Positions 31,587-36,481 of a stretch of DNA of 36,481 nucleotides are shown here, one piece after another. Numbering within the stretch: the first letter of the stretch is position 1; each line of letters begins with the position of its first letter. A model generated the notes under the pieces. The model was not told where the DNA came from. It made no database searches and was given only the letters and a program-made list of their open reading frames with translations. Source of the DNA: Actinomycetes bacterium (lineage in GTDB: Bacteria; Actinomycetota; Acidimicrobiia; Acidimicrobiales; Poriferisodalaceae); contig JAAETH010000050.1 in the NCBI GenBank assembly GCA_024228575.1, positions 1-36,481 on the forward strand. The letters run 5' to 3'. Made by a program: the position numbers and the translations under genes.

Positions 31587-33374
31587 GTGGCGAAGATCGA
31601 AATGACCACCGAAGAGGCTTTTGTCAAGGTTCTACAGATGCATGGAATCGAACATGCGTTTGGCATCATTGGCTCAGCGTTCATGCCGATTTCCGACCTG
31701 TTCCCCAAGGCGGGAATCACCTTCTGGGATGTGGGCCATGAAGGCAACGCCGGCATGATGGCCGACGGCTTCACTCGCGCCTCCGGCAAGGTGTCCATGA
31801 TGATCGCCCAGAACGGGCCCGGTATCACCAACTTCGTCACACCCGTGAAGACCGCGTACTGGAACCACACGCCCCTTCTGCTGGTCACGGCCCAGGCGGC
31901 CAACATGACCCTGGGCCAGGGCGGCTTCCAGGAAGTGCCCCAGATGGCCGTATTCGAAGAGATGGTGGCCTACCAGGAGGAGGTGCTCCACCCCTCACGG
32001 ATCATGGAGGTTCTCAACCGGGTCATCATCCAGGCCAAGCGGGCTTCGGCACCGGCCCAGATCAACATTCCCCGGGATTTCTGGACCCAGGTCATCGAGG
32101 CCGAACTGCCTGCCGTGGTGGAGTTCGAAAGCCCCGCAGGCGGCGAGGAGGCCATTGCCAAGGCGGCCGAGTTGCTCTCCAACGCCAAGTTCCCTGTGAT
32201 CCTCAACGGCGGCGGGGTGGTTCTCGGCGGTGCCATCCAGGACACCGTGGCCCTGGCCGAGCGTCTGGACGCTCCGGTCTGTTGTGGTTACCAGCACAAC
32301 GACGCCTTCCCGGGCAGCCATCCGCTGTTCGCCGGTCCCCTGGGCTACAACGGCTCAAAGGCGGGCATGAAGCTGATTTCCCAGGCCGACGTTGTCCTGG
32401 CCCTTGGCACCCGCCTGAACCCTTTCTCCACACTGCCGGGTTACGGCATTGACTACTGGCCCGCTGATGCCTCCATCATCCAGGTCGACACAAATCCCGA
32501 CCGCATCGGCCTGACCAAGTCCATTTCCGTTGGCATCGCCGGCGATGCCAAGAAGGTGGCCAACGCCCTCCTTGCCCAACTCTCCGACGCCGCCGGTGAC
32601 TCCGGCCGCGAAGATCGCAGGGCCACCATCGCCAAAGCCAAGGCTGATTGGGATACCGAGCTGGCCACCCTCGATCACGAGGAAGACGATCCGGGCACCA
32701 CTTGGAATCAGCGTGCCAAAGAGGCGGAACCCGGGAAGATGACCGTCCGTATGGCTTGGCGCGCCATCATGAAATCCCTACCCAAAGAGGCCATCATCTC
32801 ATCGGATATCGGCAACAACTGCGCCATCGGCAATGCGTATCCGACGTTCGAAGAGGGGCGCAAGTACCTGGCCCCTGGCATGTTCGGCCCCTGCGGCTAC
32901 GGCTTCCCCGCCATTCTGGGCGCCAAGATCGCCAGACCCGATGTCCCCGTGGTCGGGTTCGCCGGTGACGGCGCCTTTGGAATCTCGATGAACGAGATGA
33001 CCGCTTGCGGACGCGACGAGTGGCCCGCCATCACCATGATCATCTTCCGCAACTACCAATGGGGCGCCGAAAAACGCAACAGCACCCTGTGGTACGACGA
33101 CAACTTCGTGGGCACCGAGCTGGATCGGGGTGTCTCCTATGCCGCCATCGCCAAAGCCTGCGGCATGGTAGGCGTTCAGGCCACCAATCCCGAAGAACTC
33201 ACCGAGATACTGGCCGAGGCTGTCAAGGCTCAGATCGAAGAGGGCACAACAACCTTCATCGAGGTGCTCAACAACCAGGAACTGGGCGAACCTTTCCGCC
33301 GAGATGCCATGAAGAAGCCGGTTCCCGTGGCCGGCATCAACAAGGCCGACATGTGCGCCCAACCGGGGGTCTGA
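31587..33374 (+). CDS. xsc: Sulfoacetaldehyde acetyltransferase
   Basis: This 595-aa ThDP enzyme converts sulfoacetaldehyde and phosphate to acetyl phosphate and sulfite, the desulfonation step of taurine dissimilation. The N-terminal pyrimidine domain has GHEGNAGMMADGFTRASG with the catalytic Glu (about 52). The C-terminal domain has the ThDP-Mg site GFAGDGAFGISMNEM...NYQWGAEKRN (about 456-490). Together with FGIIGSAFMPISDLFP these features are characteristic of Xsc among acetolactate-synthase-like proteins. The length fits. GTG 31587 follows the strong SD GAGGAGG. Its last base overlaps the transaminase start. Codon use (GCC, GGC, CTG, AAG, few CGA/TCG) looks different from flanking genes, which suggests transfer. 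Confidence 0.92.
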   Translation: MAKIEMTTEEAFVKVLQMHGIEHAFGIIGSAFMPISDLFPKAGITFWDVGHEGNAGMMADGFTRASGKVSMMIAQNGPGITNFVTPVKTAYWNHTPLLLVTAQAANMTLGQGGFQEVPQMAVFEEMVAYQEEVLHPSRIMEVLNRVIIQAKRASAPAQINIPRDFWTQVIEAELPAVVEFESPAGGEEAIAKAAELLSNAKFPVILNGGGVVLGGAIQDTVALAERLDAPVCCGYQHNDAFPGSHPLFAGPLGYNGSKAGMKLISQADVVLALGTRLNPFSTLPGYGIDYWPADASIIQVDTNPDRIGLTKSISVGIAGDAKKVANALLAQLSDAAGDSGREDRRATIAKAKADWDTELATLDHEEDDPGTTWNQRAKEAEPGKMTVRMAWRAIMKSLPKEAIISSDIGNNCAIGNAYPTFEEGRKYLAPGMFGPCGYGFPAILGAKIARPDVPVVGFAGDGAFGISMNEMTACGRDEWPAITMIIFRNYQWGAEKRNSTLWYDDNFVGTELDRGVSYAAIAKACGMVGVQATNPEELTEILAEAVKAQIEEGTTTFIEVLNNQELGEPFRRDAMKKPVPVAGINKADMCAQPGV

Positions 33375-34744
33375 TGATCGATCTCACATCCATTCCCGAA
33401 GACAAGGATGACCTCGACCGCTACGAAGTGGAGAACAACTTCCAATCCTGGTCCTATCAGCCAGACGAGTCCCCACTTCGGGTCGTGTCCGCCGAGGGTG
33501 TCCGCTTCACCACAGAGGATGGGCGGGAGCGGCTGGACTTCAGCTCCTGTTTCATCAGCCACAACATCGGACACCAGGACGAGCGGGTGGTGGATGCCAT
33601 CTGTGAACAGGCCAGAACCCTGACGTCCTTCGCCCCCAGCTTGTCAACCAAACCGCGCGCCAAGCTGGCCAAGATGTTGTCCGAGGTCACCCCGGGCGAT
33701 CTGGAGCGCTCGTTCATCTCCCTAGGCGGTGCTGAGGCCAACGAAGCCGCCATCAAGATCTGCCATCAGTTCACGGGTCGACGCAAGATCATTACTCGCT
33801 ACCGCACCTACCACGGTGGCACGGCCACGGCCATGAGTCTCTCGGCCGGTGACTCTCGCAACTGGGCCCAGGCCCAGGGCGGCGCCGAGGTGGTCAAGGT
33901 CCCCCTCCCCTACTGCTACCGCTGCTCGTTCGGCCAGACGTATCCCAGCTGTGACTTGCGCTGCGCCACACACGTGGAAGAGGTCATCGAGCTGGAAGGT
34001 GGCAGCGAGCAGGTGGGCGGCATCATCGCGGAGCCGGTCACCGGTGCCAACGGCATCATCGTGCCGCCGCCGGAGTACTTCCCCATGCTGAGAGAGATCT
34101 GCGATCGCTGGGGCATCCTGCTCATCGCCGACGAAGTGATGACCGGTTTCGGCCGTACCGGCAAGTGGTTCGCGATGGACCACTGGGATGTGGTGCCAGA
34201 CATCTTGACCGTCGCCAAGGGTCTGACCTGCGGCTACGTGCCCCTGGGCGCCACGGTTGTGCGCAAACACATCGGCGATGCGTTCAAGGAAACGTTCTTC
34301 AGCCACGGCGCCACATATGCCGGCCACGCCCTGGGCTGCGCCACCGCCCTCTCGGTAATACCGATCTACCAGACCGACAATCTCATCGAGAACTCCGAGA
34401 AGATGGGCCAGTACATGCTGGAGAAGGCCCAGGAATTGAAGGAGAAGCACGCCTGCGTGGGCGATGTCCGTGGGCTGGGTCTCTTCGTGGGACTGGAGCT
34501 GGTCAAGAACAAACAAACCAAGGTGCCCCTGACAGCCGTGGACGCCAAGATCCGCAAAGGCCCTAATCCCAAGATGAAGATCGCCGCGAAGCTGAGCGAG
34601 CTGGGCATCATGACCATGGCAGCCAACCCGGTCAACGTGATCGCTATTGCTCCACCCCTGATCGCCAACAAGGACGAAATAGACGAGGGTATCGCCCTTC
34701 TGGATCAGGCTCTGGAGGTCGGAGACAGCTTTGCCGAAGAATGA
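33374..34744 (+). CDS. Class III aminotransferase, probable taurine transaminase
   Basis: This 456-aa PLP enzyme of the omega-amino-acid transaminase type has PLP-binding Lys at about 282 in TVAKGLTCGYVPLG, preceded by LLIADEVMTGFGRTGKWFA. A Cys-rich segment CYRCSFGQTYPSCDLRC appears in related taurine/2-oxoglutarate-type aminotransferases. Position directly after xsc (TGATG overlap, GGGGG as SD inside xsc) makes taurine to sulfoacetaldehyde the likely reaction. Whether pyruvate (Tpa) or 2-oxoglutarate (Toa/TauT) accepts the amino group cannot be read from sequence. An open frame back to 33005 is the shifted reading of xsc; ATG 33374 is the real start. Confidence 0.85.
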   Translation: MIDLTSIPEDKDDLDRYEVENNFQSWSYQPDESPLRVVSAEGVRFTTEDGRERLDFSSCFISHNIGHQDERVVDAICEQARTLTSFAPSLSTKPRAKLAKMLSEVTPGDLERSFISLGGAEANEAAIKICHQFTGRRKIITRYRTYHGGTATAMSLSAGDSRNWAQAQGGAEVVKVPLPYCYRCSFGQTYPSCDLRCATHVEEVIELEGGSEQVGGIIAEPVTGANGIIVPPPEYFPMLREICDRWGILLIADEVMTGFGRTGKWFAMDHWDVVPDILTVAKGLTCGYVPLGATVVRKHIGDAFKETFFSHGATYAGHALGCATALSVIPIYQTDNLIENSEKMGQYMLEKAQELKEKHACVGDVRGLGLFVGLELVKNKQTKVPLTAVDAKIRKGPNPKMKIAAKLSELGIMTMAANPVNVIAIAPPLIANKDEIDEGIALLDQALEVGDSFAEE

Positions 34745-34864
34745 TCGAGACAGGGCGCCGTGCCCCGGACAAGGGCCTAGGATCGCGGCCTGACCAGAGC
34801 CCAACCCCGGCAAGTCTCGGGAAGAGGGCGCGGGTCGAGCGGCTCGAGCACAGAGAAACCCGCA

Positions 34865-36073
34865 ATGTACATCTTGGTCATCAATGTCGGCAGCTCCTCG
34901 GTCAAGTTCACGCTCTATTCCCGGGAACACATGCGACCTACGGCCAACGGCCAGATAGACCGAATCGGTCTCGAAGCCGCGACCGTCCATTACCGCAGTG
35001 GCAAGGGAGAGAGGATCTTCCCTGGTGCCGACATCGCGGACATAAACGATGGGGTGAACCTCATATCGGAGTTGCTCACGGATCCGCAGGCGGGTGTCAT
35101 CGCCTCGGAGCACGAGATCACCGTTGTGGGGCACCGCGTAGTCCACGGTGGGGAGAAGATGAAAGCTGCGGTGCTCATCGATGAGGAGGTGAAGTCCACA
35201 ATCCGTGCCTGTTTCGACCTCGCCCCCTTGCACAACCCCGCCAACCTGAAGGGCATCGAGGCCAGCGAAGAACGTTTTCCACGGGCACTCCAGGTTGCCG
35301 TGTTCGACACCGCCTTTCACAGCACCCTGCCGGACAATGCCTATCTGTATGCCCTCCCTCACGAGCTCTACGAAACGGACAAGATTCGGCGTTACGGGTT
35401 CCACGGAACCAGCCACTGTTATGTCAGCAGAAGAGCTGCCGAAACGCTGGGGCGCCCACTACGAGACCTGAAGATCGTGACCTGTCACCTCGGCAACGGT
35501 TGCAGCATCACCGCGGTGGACGGTGGACGCAGCGTTGATACCACCATGGGGTTCACCCCATTGGAGGGGCTTCCCATGGGTACCCGCTGCGGGGATATCG
35601 ATCCGGCCATCCTCTTGTACCTCATGCGACAGCGCGACCTCTCCGTGGACCAACTGGAGACCTTGTTGAACCAGGAGAGTGGGTTTCTGGGCTTGGGCGG
35701 CATCGGCACCAGCGACATGCGGGATATCGAAGCGGCCATGTTGGAAGGCGATCCCGGCGCTCGGCGGGTCATCGACGTCTTCGCCTACCGGATCAAGAAG
35801 TTCATAGGCGCTTACGCGTTTGCCATGGGTGGATTGGATTCCGTTGTCTTCACCGCCGGAATCGGGGAGAACTCGCCGCTGATCCGAGAAAGGGTTTGTG
35901 CGGGACTCGAAGACTACGGGATCGTGGTCGATGAGGATCGCAACCATCGGCCCGGTGGCAGTATTCGGGAGATCCAACACCAGGGCGGCAGGGTTCGGAT
36001 TCTGGTGATCCCGACGGACGAAGAGAAGGAGATCGCATCACAGGCTCTGGAGCTGGTTTCCGGGGCGACTTGA
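34865..36073 (+). CDS. ackA: Acetate kinase
   Basis: This 402-aa ASKHA-fold kinase converts acetyl phosphate and ADP to acetate and ATP. Motifs: INVGSSSVKF (N-terminus), GHRVVHGGEKM, FDTAFHSTLP, RRYGFHGTSHCYVS, HLGNGCSITAVDGGRSVDTTMGFTPLEG, and FTAGIGENSPLIRE. Length and all active-site blocks are normal. It lies 120 bp behind the transaminase gene in the same direction. Acetyl phosphate is the product of Xsc, so the location implies substrate-level ATP formation from taurine. No phosphotransacetylase gene is in the window. The 120-bp gap shows no gene or clear terminator. Confidence 0.95.
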   Translation: MYILVINVGSSSVKFTLYSREHMRPTANGQIDRIGLEAATVHYRSGKGERIFPGADIADINDGVNLISELLTDPQAGVIASEHEITVVGHRVVHGGEKMKAAVLIDEEVKSTIRACFDLAPLHNPANLKGIEASEERFPRALQVAVFDTAFHSTLPDNAYLYALPHELYETDKIRRYGFHGTSHCYVSRRAAETLGRPLRDLKIVTCHLGNGCSITAVDGGRSVDTTMGFTPLEGLPMGTRCGDIDPAILLYLMRQRDLSVDQLETLLNQESGFLGLGGIGTSDMRDIEAAMLEGDPGARRVIDVFAYRIKKFIGAYAFAMGGLDSVVFTAGIGENSPLIRERVCAGLEDYGIVVDEDRNHRPGGSIREIQHQGGRVRILVIPTDEEKEIASQALELVSGAT

Positions 36074-36211
36074 TGTGAAGGTGGTTGGGCTCCTGCTCGT
36101 GTGGGTCTCGAGAACACGCCTTGTCGGCAGGCCGCCAGAAACCTGTTCATCGCCCACACTGCCAGCACCGGCCGCGTGACCCGCGGCTGCGAGCCCGAGA
36201 GCTCTGAGAAC

Positions 36212-36481
36212 CTATCCCGGCGGGGGTGTGAGGTGATCGAGCAGGAAGTCGCGCATGATCACCGATGCCGAGTCGAACCACTCGCCGTCGTAGGCCGCGA
36301 AGTGAGTGCAGTCCATCACGTGGAGGAGCTTCGGCTCAGGAGCGCGCTCGAACCCAGCAAGGGCGAGCTCGGCCGGGGTGACGGTGTCTCGCCCGGCCAC
36401 CACCATCAGCAACGGTGCAGCCAGATGAGCGAATGACCAGCCCGGATCCCAGATCGGTTCGCCCGAGAACGCATTCTGGAC
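36212..36481 (-). CDS. Alpha/beta hydrolase, C-terminal part (start outside window)
   Basis: The frame is open to the right edge and covers the last 89 residues. LLMVVAGRDTVTPAELA carries the catalytic Asp region (V-x-G-x-x-D), and LLHVMDCTHFAAYDGEWF carries the catalytic His. The fold end FDSASVIMRDFLLDHL follows. This pattern is typical of dienelactone-hydrolase-like or peptidase-like alpha/beta hydrolases. The nucleophile lies outside the window. It is convergent with ackA across a 138-bp spacer without a recognisable gene. Confidence 0.75.
   Translation of the reverse strand, partial: VQNAFSGEPIWDPGWSFAHLAAPLLMVVAGRDTVTPAELALAGFERAPEPKLLHVMDCTHFAAYDGEWFDSASVIMRDFLLDHLTPPPG

Noticed and set aside
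33005-33373. N-terminal extension of the transaminase
   Set aside because: It is a shifted reading of xsc; ATG 33374 has an SD and matches the family start.

Overview
The window looks like a chromosomal segment of a high-GC actinobacterium, most likely class Acidimicrobiia (Ilumatobacter-like). The best lineage clue is the large secreted protein at 25288-27924: its C-terminus carries repeated GYWxVxxDGGVFxF-type units behind a Thr/Ser-rich linker, an architecture I associate with that class. High GC, frequent GTG starts and an Eis-type acetyltransferase agree. The assignment is by recognition only; there is no rRNA in the window.

Layout. (a) 1-3250 is accessory DNA: the 3' part of one ISAzo13-family transposase gene, a complete second ISAzo13-type element (863-2144) inserted at its stop codon with a TAA target duplication, a lower-GC alpha/beta hydrolase, and a hairpin. 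It abuts the 3' end of a tRNA-Val(UAC) gene (3284-3360, minus), a common island attachment position. (b) 3423-9877 holds two MFS transporters, an ArsR-type repressor coupled to an ArsP/DUF318 permease with a clear operator over the repressor start, a DUF4389 membrane protein with two similar halves, a Nudix hydrolase, an inositol-monophosphatase-family enzyme and a hypothetical protein. (c) 9996-20071 holds an Eis-like GNAT, a very large (1552 aa) pyruvate:ferredoxin oxidoreductase-like protein, YqeY, DUF169, an ECF sigma / membrane anti-sigma pair, a GlsB-type small membrane protein and a double-hotdog MaoC-like protein preceded by a perfect 21-bp palindrome.

(d) 20089-20649 (minus) is the strongest discovery. 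An AhpD-like peroxidase-related gene is interrupted by one in-frame UGA exactly at the second Cys of its CxxC motif (C-H-Y-UGA). Exactly 18 nt after the UGA lies a GGUCU apical loop on a GC stem with a bulged base, in the same position and with the same loop as the E. coli fdhF SECIS. I annotate it as one CxxU selenoprotein, not as two ORFs or a pseudogene.

(e) 20726-27924 holds a DUF1697 protein, a PfkA-family kinase with atypical specificity residues, a SAM methyltransferase, a double cupin, a MOSC-like protein and the secreted repeat protein. (f) 28015-29088 is an unrecognised unit: a leader with two nested stems, a 30-codon ORF with a strong Shine-Dalgarno (SD) sequence, and two small membrane proteins, translationally coupled. 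(g) 29271-31014 holds an ODP/metallo-beta-lactamase-fold diiron-type protein with a small partner and a DUF1330 protein, followed by about 570 nt with a decayed integrase-like remnant.

(h) 31587-36073 is a taurine dissimilation module: sulfoacetaldehyde acetyltransferase (xsc), a class III taurine-type transaminase overlapping it by one base, and acetate kinase. Together these would turn taurine into sulfite, acetate and ATP through acetyl phosphate. Its codon choice looks different from its neighbours, suggesting acquisition. The window ends inside an alpha/beta hydrolase gene (minus strand). No CRISPR array or rRNA was seen.
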